Assembly (NCBI GenBank): GCA_902771445.1
Contig: CACXXD010000009.1
Span: forward strand, 1-38,256
Direction: 5' to 3'
DNA: 38,256 nt
From: an uncultured Prevotellaceae bacterium
GTDB lineage: Bacteria; Bacteroidota; Bacteroidia; Bacteroidales; Bacteroidaceae
Of this stretch, positions 7,212-15,576 are shown in pieces. Each line of letters opens with the position of its first letter. Within the stretch, counting starts at the first letter, position 1. The translations under genes were made by a program, and so were the position numbers. The notes beneath the pieces are model-generated. The model did no database searches. It was not told the DNA's origin and was given only the letters and a program-made list of their open reading frames with translations.

Positions 7212-7568
7212 TTACTCGGCAGGAGCCTCTGCGGGAGCTGCGGGTGCTTCTTGTTGAGTCTGGCTTGCACCAAATCCAGGAATATTGCTGGGGTTGGTGA
7301 CAGGCACTTCGATATTCTCCATAACCGAACCTTCGGTTGTTGCCTTAGGTGCAACGTAGGCGCAGAAGATGCTGAGTACGACCATCAGGCCTGCAAGAAT
7401 GAATGTGCCTTTCTCAATGACATCGGTGGTCTTGCGAACACCACCAATCTGATTGTAGGATGAGAAGTTTGAGGCCAAACCACCACCCTTGGACTCCTGA
7501 ATCAGCACGATGCCAATCATCAGAAACGAGACGATAACGATAAGAATTACTAATAAAGTGTAGTACAT
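7212..7568 (-). CDS. secG: Protein translocase subunit SecG
   Basis: Small inner-membrane subunit of the SecYEG channel that assists SecA-driven export. Two transmembrane helices are visible (residues ~3-23 and ~54-75). They are joined by the conserved cytoplasmic loop IQESKGGGLASNF, followed by RKTTDVIEKGT, typical of Bacteroidetes SecG. A C-terminal tail rich in Ala, Pro and Glu is of low complexity. It is the last gene of a four-gene minus-strand run (sigma-54 activator, lptE, TPR protein, secG) with a 3-base gap to the preceding gene, so it is almost surely co-transcribed. Confidence 0.92.
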   Translation of the reverse strand: MYYTLLVILIVIVSFLMIGIVLIQESKGGGLASNFSSYNQIGGVRKTTDVIEKGTFILAGLMVVLSIFCAYVAPKATTEGSVMENIEVPVTNPSNIPGFGASQTQQEAPAAPAEAPAE

Positions 7569-7571
7569 TTT

Positions 7572-8339
7572 TTAATTTATTTGATTGTTACTATTTATAA
7601 TTAATTTCTTGAGGAATCTAATTTGGTCTGCAAAGTAAGCATTTTTTTTTGGATATTGCAAACTTAAACGGCTAATAATCTCTAAAGCCTTTGAATATCT
7701 GCCCTGTTTGATGTAAATACGGGCCAAAGTCTCTGTAAAATAGCCGTCTTCGTCTTCATTTCCATTCAGAAGCGCTGACGTGTCCATCTCTGGTTTCAAG
7801 GTGGGATTCTCGTTCAGGACAATCTTTCCTTTGTCGTTCTCGATGAACGAATCGATGAGGGTATGGCCTATCAGCTGGGGAGTGTCCTCGGTCTGTTCGC
7901 TCTCTTCTTCGCTTTCGCTCTCAAGGAGATATGCCACATAGTCGACGGCAGCATCTGCCAAGGTGGGCTTCCGCTTCTTCCCCTTTGCTTGTTCTTCGTC
8001 ATCCTTGGGAATGGAGTCGAGGAAGTTGTCAATCAGCGAGATGGTGCGGTTCTCCTTGCTGTCTTGTGTTGCCGGAGCAGCCTTCTTGGTGGTGCGCAAC
8101 TGGTAGTGGGCTGCTTCAATCATCTGGAACAGTACGCGCCTGTCGGTAATGTAGATGGCTGCTCTCCGCAGTTCTTCATCGAATGTTGAGTCGTGAAGCA
8201 GATACAGATTCTGCAACATGAGCAAACGGACTGTCTGATAATAAGGATAAATGGCAAGCGTAGAGCGCAATTCGTAGAGTGTCTCGCGATCTAAGAGATT
8301 AGGGTTCTTTATGAGTTCTGTTAGTTCAAGTTCCATCAA
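7572..8339 (-). CDS. Conserved TPR-like protein of the lptE-secG cluster, function unknown
   Basis: I do not recognise a specific function. The protein is soluble, 255 residues, with no signal peptide or membrane span. The N-terminal half is helical (DRETLYELRSTLAIYPYYQ). A middle acidic low-complexity stretch (around residues 115-150, rich in Glu, Ser and Lys) looks disordered. The C-terminus contains a TPR-like helix pair (ARIYIKQGRYSKALEIISRL followed by QYPKKNAYFADQI), suggesting a protein-protein interaction module. It lies between an outer-membrane LPS assembly lipoprotein gene and secG, so a role linked to envelope biogenesis is plausible but only by context. Start is the first of two adjacent Met codons. 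Confidence 0.7.
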   Translation of the reverse strand: MMELELTELIKNPNLLDRETLYELRSTLAIYPYYQTVRLLMLQNLYLLHDSTFDEELRRAAIYITDRRVLFQMIEAAHYQLRTTKKAAPATQDSKENRTISLIDNFLDSIPKDDEEQAKGKKRKPTLADAAVDYVAYLLESESEEESEQTEDTPQLIGHTLIDSFIENDKGKIVLNENPTLKPEMDTSALLNGNEDEDGYFTETLARIYIKQGRYSKALEIISRLSLQYPKKNAYFADQIRFLKKLIINSNNQIN

Positions 8340-8364
8340 TTTACGTTAATTTGTCAGCATTCCT

Positions 8365-8910
8365 TTACCAGTTGGCAACGGTAGCATTGAAAATCTGATC
8401 GGTTATGTCTTTCACCATCTGAGTGACCAGTTCTTCTTGAACTGAATTGAGCGATTGCGTGGTGTCATAGGTCGTCGTCGCTGTGAACTGGCGTTCGAAA
8501 TCCTCAGAGTGATTGTTGTTGTTCGTGAATCTTACGTTGACGGTCATCGAAAGCTCCGTCTGGGCAGAATAGCCTTCTGCCGATACCGACTTGTTGCGCT
8601 GATCATAGCGGGTGATTTCACCGTCGATACGTAAGTCACCATTGCGGCGTACTTGAATCAGCTTTGTATGATTGGCATAGTGATCTTTCAACTGGTTGTT
8701 GAAGATGTTGGCCATCGGACCCCATACATAACTTGAGCGAATCGGGAAATCACTGATTTGTATCGTCTTCGTCTTGCTGTAATCGATACTTGCACCATTG
8801 AACTTATAGCTAATAGAGCACGACAGTAGAAATAATGTCATGGTAAACAAAAACATCATTGACATTATTTTGAGAGACTGGCTCCAGGCAGATGAGCGGC
8901 TGTACATCAT
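8365..8910 (-). CDS. lptE: LptE-like LPS-assembly outer-membrane lipoprotein
   Basis: It is predicted to be a lipoprotein that partners LptD in inserting lipopolysaccharide into the outer membrane. A hydrophobic signal ends in the lipobox LLSC, with the lipidated Cys at residue 31 from the chosen start. The mature part fits the Bacteroidetes LptE family: FNGASIDYSKTKTIQISDF near the start and a conserved DGEITRYD segment in mid-protein. I chose the ATG pair at 8907-8910, since the earlier in-frame Met (8940) would overlap the upstream gene by 20 bases and lengthen the signal peptide oddly. The overlap start cannot be excluded. It is translated right after the sigma-54 activator, within one operon. 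Confidence 0.8.
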   Translation of the reverse strand: MMYSRSSAWSQSLKIMSMMFLFTMTLFLLSCSISYKFNGASIDYSKTKTIQISDFPIRSSYVWGPMANIFNNQLKDHYANHTKLIQVRRNGDLRIDGEITRYDQRNKSVSAEGYSAQTELSMTVNVRFTNNNNHSEDFERQFTATTTYDTTQSLNSVQEELVTQMVKDITDQIFNATVANW

Positions 8911-8920
8911 GTTTATTGTC

Positions 8921-10159
8921 TTATTCTTCGTTGAGACCATATTGTTTCAGTCGTCGGTAGAGCGTTCGGTCGCTGATGCCTAACTCCTGTGCGGCTTTCT
9001 TGCGGTTGCCGTTGTTGCGCTCAAGAGCCTTGATGAGTGTCTGACGACTCAGATCGTTCAGATTCAGATTCTCTTTTGTTGGCGAAGGCTCGATATACTC
9101 TTCGGCAATAGCATCTTCCATCGTCGGGATGGGCTGAATCGCCTGTATGGGGTGTATGGCCGATGACGCGGCAGTGCTGCCAATGATTGTTGTTGCAGGC
9201 TTGTTGCTCTGAACGTCTTCAATTTGTTTCTTCAGAAGTCCCATCTCACGGCGCATGTCATTGACGTTTCCGCGCAGCTCGAATAATATTTTGTAAAGAA
9301 TTTCTCGTTCATTCTCAAAGGAATGATCTCCGTTGCTTGGATTGACAACTGCAAGCTGGGTGCTCTCCCTGTCCTGGGGAATGAATTGCGAAAGTACTTC
9401 CGGGGTGATGATTCGTTCCGGGCTCAGTACGGAAATCTGCTGGGTGATGTTCTTCAGCTGGCGCACATTGCCCGGCCATTTGTATTTCATCAGCATTTTC
9501 TTTGCCTCGTCAGTTAGCTGAATGCGGTCCATCTTGTATTTCTCGGCCATCTGCATGGCAAAAAGACGGAAAAGGAGAATGATGTCTTCGCCACGCTCCC
9601 TGAGTGGAGGCATCTGTACAGCCACTTCGTTGAGTCGGTAGTACAGGTCTTCACGGAAACGTCCTTCGCTGATAGCTTTTTGTATGTTGACATTCGTGGC
9701 AGCTACGATACGCACGTCGGTCTTTCTGACCTCAGTAGCTCCTACGGGAATGTATTCTCCATTTTCCAACACGCGCAACAGTCTGGCTTGGGTTGCCAAC
9801 GGTAGTTCGCCCACTTCATCGAGGAAGAGAGTGCCTTTGTTGGCCACACCAAAATAACCGGCAGAATCGTTGATTGCTCCAGTGAATGAGCCTTTTATAT
9901 GTCCGAAAAGTTCTGAGTCGATGGTTCCTTCGGGAATGGAGCCGCAGTTGATTGCAAAATATTTCTCGCGGCGTCGTGGAGAGTTGTCGTGAATAACCCG
10001 TGGGATGATTTCCTTGCCAACACCACTTTCTCCAATGATGAGAACGCTTAGGTCGGTGGGGGCAACTTGCAAAGCTACGTCGATTACATGATTCAGTGCA
10101 TCGCAATTGCCAACGATGTTGTATCTTTGCTTTATGTTTTGCAATTCGGAATTCTTCAT
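8921..10159 (-). CDS. Sigma-54-dependent transcriptional activator (AAA+ and Fis-type HTH, no receiver)
   Basis: An enhancer-binding protein that would remodel sigma-54 RNA polymerase using ATP. The AAA+ domain spans ~15-240: Walker A GESGVGKE, the sigma-54-contacting loop as GSFTGA (usually GAFTGA), Walker B GTLFLDE, sensor WPGNVRQLKN. A ~90-residue linker contains coiled-coil-like and Pro-rich parts. The C-terminal Fis-type helix-turn-helix (~370-410) includes RKKAAQELGISDRTLYRRLK. There is no N-terminal receiver, GAF or PAS domain, so its signal must come another way. First gene of the operon with lptE and secG; the -7 box ends eight bases before the ATG. Its targets cannot be inferred. 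Confidence 0.9.
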   Translation of the reverse strand: MKNSELQNIKQRYNIVGNCDALNHVIDVALQVAPTDLSVLIIGESGVGKEIIPRVIHDNSPRRREKYFAINCGSIPEGTIDSELFGHIKGSFTGAINDSAGYFGVANKGTLFLDEVGELPLATQARLLRVLENGEYIPVGATEVRKTDVRIVAATNVNIQKAISEGRFREDLYYRLNEVAVQMPPLRERGEDIILLFRLFAMQMAEKYKMDRIQLTDEAKKMLMKYKWPGNVRQLKNITQQISVLSPERIITPEVLSQFIPQDRESTQLAVVNPSNGDHSFENEREILYKILFELRGNVNDMRREMGLLKKQIEDVQSNKPATTIIGSTAASSAIHPIQAIQPIPTMEDAIAEEYIEPSPTKENLNLNDLSRQTLIKALERNNGNRKKAAQELGISDRTLYRRLKQYGLNEE

Positions 10160-10167
10160 ACGGCTGA

Positions 10168-10201
10168 CAAAATTACATATTTTTTTTGAAATAACTGCAA
10201 C
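10168..10201 (-). promoter_or_regulatory. Promoter of the sigma-54 activator operon
   Basis: On the minus strand TAATTTTG (10175-10168) is a full -7 match; a partial -33 (GTTG, about 10201-10198) lies 22 bases upstream. The -7 box ends eight bases from the ATG, so the leader would be only a few bases. Confidence 0.5.
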
Positions 10202-10213
10202 TTTGACATGAAT

Positions 10214-11245
10214 TTAAACATTTTCTGTTTCTTTCTCTCTTGGAAATGTACTTTTCTTCTCTAATTTAATGAGAAGAAGTCCGATACCCGTCCAGATGAG
10301 CTCGCGCAGTCTGACCAACAAGGCTACGAATATGCCTTCTGATGCCGTCATGCCCAGTCCGCTGACAGATATCAGGAATCCACCTTCGCGGCCTCCCAGT
10401 TGCAGGGGAATGAAAAACAGCATGTTGGCAAAGAGTGAGGTGAAAGCCAGAATGAGTATGCATTGTATGTAGCTGGCCTCTGGCATGATGACCAGCAGGA
10501 TAAAATAGATTTCAAGAGCAGAAATAATGCGGCATATAAGCTCTAACAGCACCGCCATCATAAACGTTTGGTGATTTTGGTTGTGCAATGCTGCTATTTG
10601 CAGATCGATATTCTTCAGTTGGTCGGCATGTTGCGAAATGAATCTCACGGCCCATCGCTTGATGAATGGCAAATGGCTCAAGACTTGCATCAGACTTTGT
10701 GCTATTCCTTTTTTATAGCCTTTCAGGAAGAACCAGATTGCGGTTAGACAGAATAGGGTGACGAGGGCTAACAATATGCCCATGAACATCGTCATCGGTT
10801 CCGTCAGTATAAACAGGACACACGATAGCAGCCAGAACCAGAAATGCGAAAAGATATGGGTCATTGTGTGCAGAATGACCGAAGCCGTAGCATGTTCTGT
10901 TCCTATCTTGGGCGACAATGACATTATCTTATAAGGTTCGCCGCCCATGAGTCCTCCGGGGGTAGCATAGTTGAGCGCGAATCCTGATACCGTGATCTTG
11001 TAGAGCCATGCGAAAGAAAAACGCTGTCGGTCTGTCTTTGTGTATTCTGATGGGGCATGAATGATGATCCACCATGCAGCTGTATTGAAGATATACAGAA
11101 CAGCCCAGAGCATGACAACCGCAAGGAACCAATAGCCCGCACGGCAGATACCTAAATAGGCTTCTGCAAAATCGAGTTGCGTAATCATCAACCCGAGAAT
11201 GCTGAGGCCTACAATGAAGAATGCGTTCTGATATTTCTTTTTCAA
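10214..11245 (-). CDS. Flippase-like integral membrane protein (UPF0104/LPG-synthase transmembrane family)
   Basis: A polytopic inner-membrane protein of about 343 residues with at least six to eight hydrophobic helices. It resembles the lysylphosphatidylglycerol synthase transmembrane domain (AglD/YbhN-like) family. A conserved hallmark is visible: GFALNYATPGGLMGGEPYK near residues 95-113, and FFIPLQLGGREGG near 280-295. Members are thought to move or anchor lipids or lipid-linked sugars across the membrane, but no activity is established for this one. Its ATG overlaps the pdxA stop by four bases (ATGA), so it is translationally coupled to pdxA. It ends just before the sigma-54 activator promoter. 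Confidence 0.8.
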   Translation of the reverse strand: MKKKYQNAFFIVGLSILGLMITQLDFAEAYLGICRAGYWFLAVVMLWAVLYIFNTAAWWIIIHAPSEYTKTDRQRFSFAWLYKITVSGFALNYATPGGLMGGEPYKIMSLSPKIGTEHATASVILHTMTHIFSHFWFWLLSCVLFILTEPMTMFMGILLALVTLFCLTAIWFFLKGYKKGIAQSLMQVLSHLPFIKRWAVRFISQHADQLKNIDLQIAALHNQNHQTFMMAVLLELICRIISALEIYFILLVIMPEASYIQCILILAFTSLFANMLFFIPLQLGGREGGFLISVSGLGMTASEGIFVALLVRLRELIWTGIGLLLIKLEKKSTFPREKETENV

Positions 11246-12369
11246 TTCTTTGGTGCTTGTGGCTTGTTAGAAGGATGCCCCTCTTGTGGAACAGCCGGTG
11301 AACGGAATCGTACTTTCTCGCTGTCATCTCGTTTTTCGTGATACAGCTTAGGTAGCGGGTTGGCCAATGGCTCATCGTAGTTCATTCTGTTTCTAAAGAC
11401 ATCTATGGCAGCATAGATGGCATGGCGGAGCATCTCGGGCGATGCCTGGTTGCGACCTGCAATCTCAAACTTTGTTCCGATGGCCGGGGCCGTCCTTACG
11501 ATAGGCAGACCTGACGTCAGTCGGATGCCGTCTTCCGGGCTTATGGTCTTGAACGGTGTCATTCCCTGATCATGATACATGGCCATGATGCCATCGAAGC
11601 GGTAGTAATCGCCATTGCCGAAGAACGTGTCGGCAGCGTATGGACCGAATGCCTGGATACCACACTCTTCCAATTCCTGTATGGCCGGAATGATCAGCTC
11701 TTGCTCTTCGGTGCCTAAGGCGCCGTCCTCGCCACAGCGTGGATTCAAGGACAGCACCGCGATTCGTGGCGAAGAGATGCATAGGTCACGGCGCAGAGCT
11801 TCGAAGAACAACTTACCTTTTTCGACAATCTTCTGTTTGGTGATCGATTCTGAAATGTCTTTGATGGCGAGATTGTTGGTTACGAAAGCCATTTTGATGT
11901 CTTCGCTTATGAGCAGACTGATGCTTTTGCCCTTGCCCAATTTGCGCTCTATGAAGTTGGCATGTCCGTTGAATCCGTCGATTGTGCTTCTATTGACGGG
12001 AGCGGTCACCAATACATCATAAAGACCTTTCTCATAGTCTTCTATGCATCGCTCCAGCACTTTTAGAGCGGCACTTCCCGATTCAGTCGTTGCCGTGCCA
12101 AGACTCACTTTTATTTCTTCGTCTTCGTCGAAGCAGTTCAGCAAGTTCAATGCCCCTGGTACAGCTTCTTCTGCCGAGTTGATGGTTGTGAATTGCGTTT
12201 CCAGATTCAACGCATTTGCATGGTATGTGGCCACCTTGGGTGATCCGTAGACGATGGGTGTGCATAGCTCAAACATTGTTGAATCGTCGAAGGCTTTCAG
12301 AATCATTTCATATCCGATACCGTTCGTATCGCCACATGTCATGGCCACTCTTATTTTTCTATCTTTCAT
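11242..12369 (-). CDS. pdxA: 4-hydroxythreonine-4-phosphate dehydrogenase (PdxA), unusual metal site
   Basis: It oxidises 4-phosphohydroxy-L-threonine with NAD in pyridoxal 5'-phosphate synthesis (DXP-dependent route). Recognisable family segments include the N-terminal VAMTCGDTNGIGYEM, GHANFIERKLG, GPYAADTFF and MAMYHDQGMTPFK. The length, 375 residues, is longer than the E. coli enzyme (about 330) because of inserts and a charged C-terminal tail. One point is odd: the usual NPHAGE motif reads NPRCGED here, putting Arg at residue 211 where I recall a metal-binding His. It lies downstream of rlmN (43-base gap) and overlaps the flippase-like gene. Confidence 0.87.
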   Translation of the reverse strand: MKDRKIRVAMTCGDTNGIGYEMILKAFDDSTMFELCTPIVYGSPKVATYHANALNLETQFTTINSAEEAVPGALNLLNCFDEDEEIKVSLGTATTESGSAALKVLERCIEDYEKGLYDVLVTAPVNRSTIDGFNGHANFIERKLGKGKSISLLISEDIKMAFVTNNLAIKDISESITKQKIVEKGKLFFEALRRDLCISSPRIAVLSLNPRCGEDGALGTEEQELIIPAIQELEECGIQAFGPYAADTFFGNGDYYRFDGIMAMYHDQGMTPFKTISPEDGIRLTSGLPIVRTAPAIGTKFEIAGRNQASPEMLRHAIYAAIDVFRNRMNYDEPLANPLPKLYHEKRDDSEKVRFRSPAVPQEGHPSNKPQAPKN

Positions 12370-12412
12370 CTTTGACTATTTGGTCTTTTTATAGTTATAA
12401 CATTTTGTTGTA

Positions 12413-13504
12413 TTAATTTCTTTTTGCTTTTTGAGCCGTCGTAAGCAGTCCGCAGGCAGCGTAGATGTCCTGTCCACGGCTGGCTCTGATGGTTGTGAAC
12501 ACACCGTGACTGGTCAGGAAGTCCCGCAGTTGTTCCATTCGCTTCTCGTCTGCGCCAGGCAGATCGACATTCGGAATCGGATGGAACCGTATCAGGTTGA
12601 CGCGGCATTCCAGACCTTCCAGCAGTTTGATGATTTTCCGTCCATGCTCCAGACTATCGTTCAGTCCGGCAAAGCAGATATATTCGAAAGAGCATCTCCG
12701 CTGATGGGTGAAGTCATATTGTTTCAGCAATTCCACTGTGTCACTGATGCTCATGCCGCGCTCGGCAGGCATGAGGCTTGTGCGTTGTTCGTGGATGGGG
12801 GAGTGCATGGAGATAGCCACGTGGCATTGACTTCTGTCCAGAAACAGTTTCAGCTTATCCTTGATGCCCACAGAACTGACGGTGATGCGCTTCGGGCTCC
12901 ATGCATATCCATCCTCAGCGGTCAGGATTTCGGTTGCGCGTAGCACATTGTCGAGATTGTCCATCGGCTCACCTTGTCCCATGAAGACAATGTTGGTCAG
13001 CTGTTCTCGTTCGGGCAGCGAATAAATCTGATTCAGAATATCCCCGGCAGTCAGTTGACCTTCGAATCCTTGCTTGCCCGTCTGACAGAAGAGACAATTC
13101 ATCTTGCAGCCCACTTGACTCGAAACACAAAGGGTAGCTCGGTCACCGTCCGGGATGAACACCGTTTCTACAAATAGCCTGTTTCTGGAGTCCTCTGTTT
13201 CTTGTTGTTGCTGGTTCGAAGTCGTTCTTACGGGAAACAAATACTTTATTGTACCGTCAATACTCCGTTGGCAATCAATAGGTTCCATCGAACCGATACA
13301 ATAGTGCTCAGCCAGAAGCTCACGATTCTTTTTCGAGAGATTCGTCATTTCGTCAATGCTTCTTGCATTCTTTTCATATATCCAGCTGGCAATCTGTGTG
13401 CCTGTGAAAGAAGGCATCCCCAGTGAGCGTGCCATATCTTTCATCTCTGCTACCGTCATGCCCAGCAGTACTTTTTTCTCTTTAGTCATTGTCGACTGAT
13501 TCAT
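12413..13504 (-). CDS. rlmN: Dual-specificity RNA methyltransferase RlmN
   Basis: A radical SAM enzyme that methylates C2 of adenosine 2503 in 23S rRNA and, in several bacteria, A37 of some tRNAs. The [4Fe-4S] motif CKMNCLFC places cysteines at 133, 137 and 140. It is followed by QTGKQGFEGQLTAGDILNQI and GMGEP-like FMGQGEPMDN. The mechanism's C-terminal cysteine lies in YAACGLL near the end, consistent with the two-cysteine RlmN mechanism. At 363 residues it is normal in size. A second Met at codon 6 is a possible start. It has a strong own promoter and heads an operon with pdxA and a flippase-like gene. Confidence 0.95.
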   Translation of the reverse strand: MNQSTMTKEKKVLLGMTVAEMKDMARSLGMPSFTGTQIASWIYEKNARSIDEMTNLSKKNRELLAEHYCIGSMEPIDCQRSIDGTIKYLFPVRTTSNQQQQETEDSRNRLFVETVFIPDGDRATLCVSSQVGCKMNCLFCQTGKQGFEGQLTAGDILNQIYSLPEREQLTNIVFMGQGEPMDNLDNVLRATEILTAEDGYAWSPKRITVSSVGIKDKLKLFLDRSQCHVAISMHSPIHEQRTSLMPAERGMSISDTVELLKQYDFTHQRRCSFEYICFAGLNDSLEHGRKIIKLLEGLECRVNLIRFHPIPNVDLPGADEKRMEQLRDFLTSHGVFTTIRASRGQDIYAACGLLTTAQKAKRN

Positions 13505-13524
13505 CTACTATTGTATTTTTTTTG

Positions 13525-13556
13525 CAAAGATAATCAAAAAAAATTGGATATCCAAA
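13525..13556 (-). promoter_or_regulatory. Promoter of rlmN
   Basis: On the minus strand TTTG (13556-13553), 20 bases, then TATCTTTG (13532-13525): an exact consensus match. The -7 box ends 20 bases before the ATG at 13504. Confidence 0.8.
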
Positions 13557-13611
13557 TTACAAATTTATTATTCTACATTATTATATAATAATTAAATCGT
13601 AAATACATGTC

Positions 13612-15576
13612 TCAATTACGCTTTTCTTTGATGATTCCGTGTCTGTATGCATAGAGGAGCTTCCTGAGGTCGCCGATTTGCGAGCGCAGTTCGACGCCCT
13701 TGTCCGTATCTGCCACCAGCATCCTGTGTGTCGACATCTCCACAATCTGTGTTGTCGACTTAATGTCTGTCCCACGCAAAATCGCATCCTGCGTACTTGT
13801 GAATGGCTCATGCTGAACCAGTTGGAATCCGCGACTATGGTAGACGAGCGTGTAGCCGGCAATGCCCGTCTCTGAGTGATATGCCTCCGAGAAGCCGCCG
13901 TCGATCACCATGAGTTTTCCTCCGGCCTTGATGGGATTCTCGCCCTTCGAGGCATGTACGGGAACGTGACCGTTGATGATGTGTCGATTGGGACCGCTGA
14001 TGCCGAACGCATCCAGAATATGGTCGCAGATGGCTTCCGACTCTCTCAGCCGGAAGTAATTGCCTTTCTGTTCGGTGTAGGTGCTCTTGTCTTCGAGGAA
14101 ATAGCGTTCAAAGGTAGCCATCTTCGATTTGTCGAAGAGGGGCGAGTCCTTTCCGCACCACAGGTACAGGAAATAGTCTTTGGCATATTGCTTGTATTCC
14201 GTAGGTGTGTCATTCTGGAATGCAGCCCTGACCAGTTGCCCGATGTACGACATGAGGTCTTTGCCAGCATATTTCTGGCCTAGTATTTCCACGCTCTTCA
14301 GTGTACCGTCGTCATTGAGAGGTATCGAGGCATGGAAGAGCAAGTTCTGGTTGCAGATGTTGTACATGCAGCCGTGGCTCAGTATCGTTCGGATGTGCTT
14401 GCGCAACTTCTCGCTCACACGGAATGAGTGGTGCAGCTTTTGCATCAGCAAGGTCTCCTCTTCTGTCATCTCCGACGGATGCGTCGGGTCGATTGTCGGG
14501 AAGTTGCACGATTTCATGTCGTATGTCACCTCGTTGATGGTACACGTATGCTTCTCATAATCAATCTGTTCCAGCAGACATCTGTCTTCCATTTCCCATT
14601 CCGGACGACGGTGGAAAATGGCGGCTTCCTGCTTAAACTGAATCACGGCGATGGCCTTGTGCATCTTGGCCGTCAGTTGGATGGTCTTTTCGTCCATCGA
14701 AGTGCCTTTCAGCAGCTTGGGTATAAACTCCGTACAGGGGTCATCGCCGTAAGTCTCAAGGGCAAAGGTGGCCAGCGGCACGAGATTGATGCCGTAGCCT
14801 TCCTCGAGCGTTGCCAGATTGGCATATCTTAGCGACAGTCGCAACACGTTGCAGATGCAGGCATCGTTACCGGCAGAGGCTCCCATCCAGAGCATGTCGT
14901 GGTTGCCCCACTGAATGTCCCATGAGTGGTATTGCCGCAGGGTGTCGAGAATGATGTGTGCGCCTGGTCCTCTGTCATAGATGTCGCCCAGGATGTGCAG
15001 TTGGTCGATGGCCAGATGCTGAATGACGTTGCAGATGGCCACGATGAAGTCGTCTGCGCGGCCTGTCGAGATGATGGTGTCCACAATCACGGCCACGTAG
15101 GCCGCCTTGTCTTGGTCGTCGGTGCGTTCGTGCAGCAGCTCTTCTATGATATACGAGAACTCCTCTGGCAGTGACTTCCTGACCTTCGAGCGAGTGTATT
15201 TCGACGAGACATCGCGGCATACCTTCACGAGCTGATGGATGGTGATGTGATACCAGTCGTCTATGTCCTGCTCTACGGCCTTGATCAGTTCCAGTTTCTG
15301 TTCCGGATAGTATATCAGTGTGCATAGCTCTTTTTTCTCCGCTTCGCGAATCGTGTTTCCGAAGATTTCAGACACCTTGCGCTTGATGTTTCCCGAAGCG
15401 TTTTTCAGCACATGTATGAAGGCCTCGTGCTCACCGTGCAGGTCAGCCAGGAAATGCTCCGTTCCCTTGGGCAGATTCAGGATAGCTTCCAGGTTGATGA
15501 TTTCGCCGGCAGCATCCGCAACGGTAGGAAAAGTATGTGACAGAAGATTTAAGTAGCGTTCTTCGTTATTGTTCAT
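13612..15576 (-). CDS. fbp: Fructose-1,6-bisphosphatase class III
   Basis: It dephosphorylates fructose 1,6-bisphosphate in gluconeogenesis. This class has a calcineurin-like metallophosphoesterase fold and is common in Firmicutes and Bacteroidetes. Metal-site motifs are in order: FLADLHGEHEAF near residue 42, HILGDIYDRGPG near 195, WGNHDMLW near 225, and NGHVPVHASKGENP in the C-terminal half. At 654 residues it matches the family. Its ATG overlaps the stop of the preceding GT-B-like gene by four bases. It is the last gene of the long minus-strand run starting at hisH, a placement that could tie gluconeogenic carbon flow to amino acid and envelope synthesis, but co-regulation is only inferred. 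Confidence 0.95.
   Translation of the reverse strand: MNNNEERYLNLLSHTFPTVADAAGEIINLEAILNLPKGTEHFLADLHGEHEAFIHVLKNASGNIKRKVSEIFGNTIREAEKKELCTLIYYPEQKLELIKAVEQDIDDWYHITIHQLVKVCRDVSSKYTRSKVRKSLPEEFSYIIEELLHERTDDQDKAAYVAVIVDTIISTGRADDFIVAICNVIQHLAIDQLHILGDIYDRGPGAHIILDTLRQYHSWDIQWGNHDMLWMGASAGNDACICNVLRLSLRYANLATLEEGYGINLVPLATFALETYGDDPCTEFIPKLLKGTSMDEKTIQLTAKMHKAIAVIQFKQEAAIFHRRPEWEMEDRCLLEQIDYEKHTCTINEVTYDMKSCNFPTIDPTHPSEMTEEETLLMQKLHHSFRVSEKLRKHIRTILSHGCMYNICNQNLLFHASIPLNDDGTLKSVEILGQKYAGKDLMSYIGQLVRAAFQNDTPTEYKQYAKDYFLYLWCGKDSPLFDKSKMATFERYFLEDKSTYTEQKGNYFRLRESEAICDHILDAFGISGPNRHIINGHVPVHASKGENPIKAGGKLMVIDGGFSEAYHSETGIAGYTLVYHSRGFQLVQHEPFTSTQDAILRGTDIKSTTQIVEMSTHRMLVADTDKGVELRSQIGDLRKLLYAYRHGIIKEKRN

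Noticed and set aside
5249..7354. 701-codon open frame on the minus strand
   Set aside because: It lies antisense to the MscS and trpS genes, is His/Leu/Gln-rich and shows no family motif; a shadow of biased codon use.
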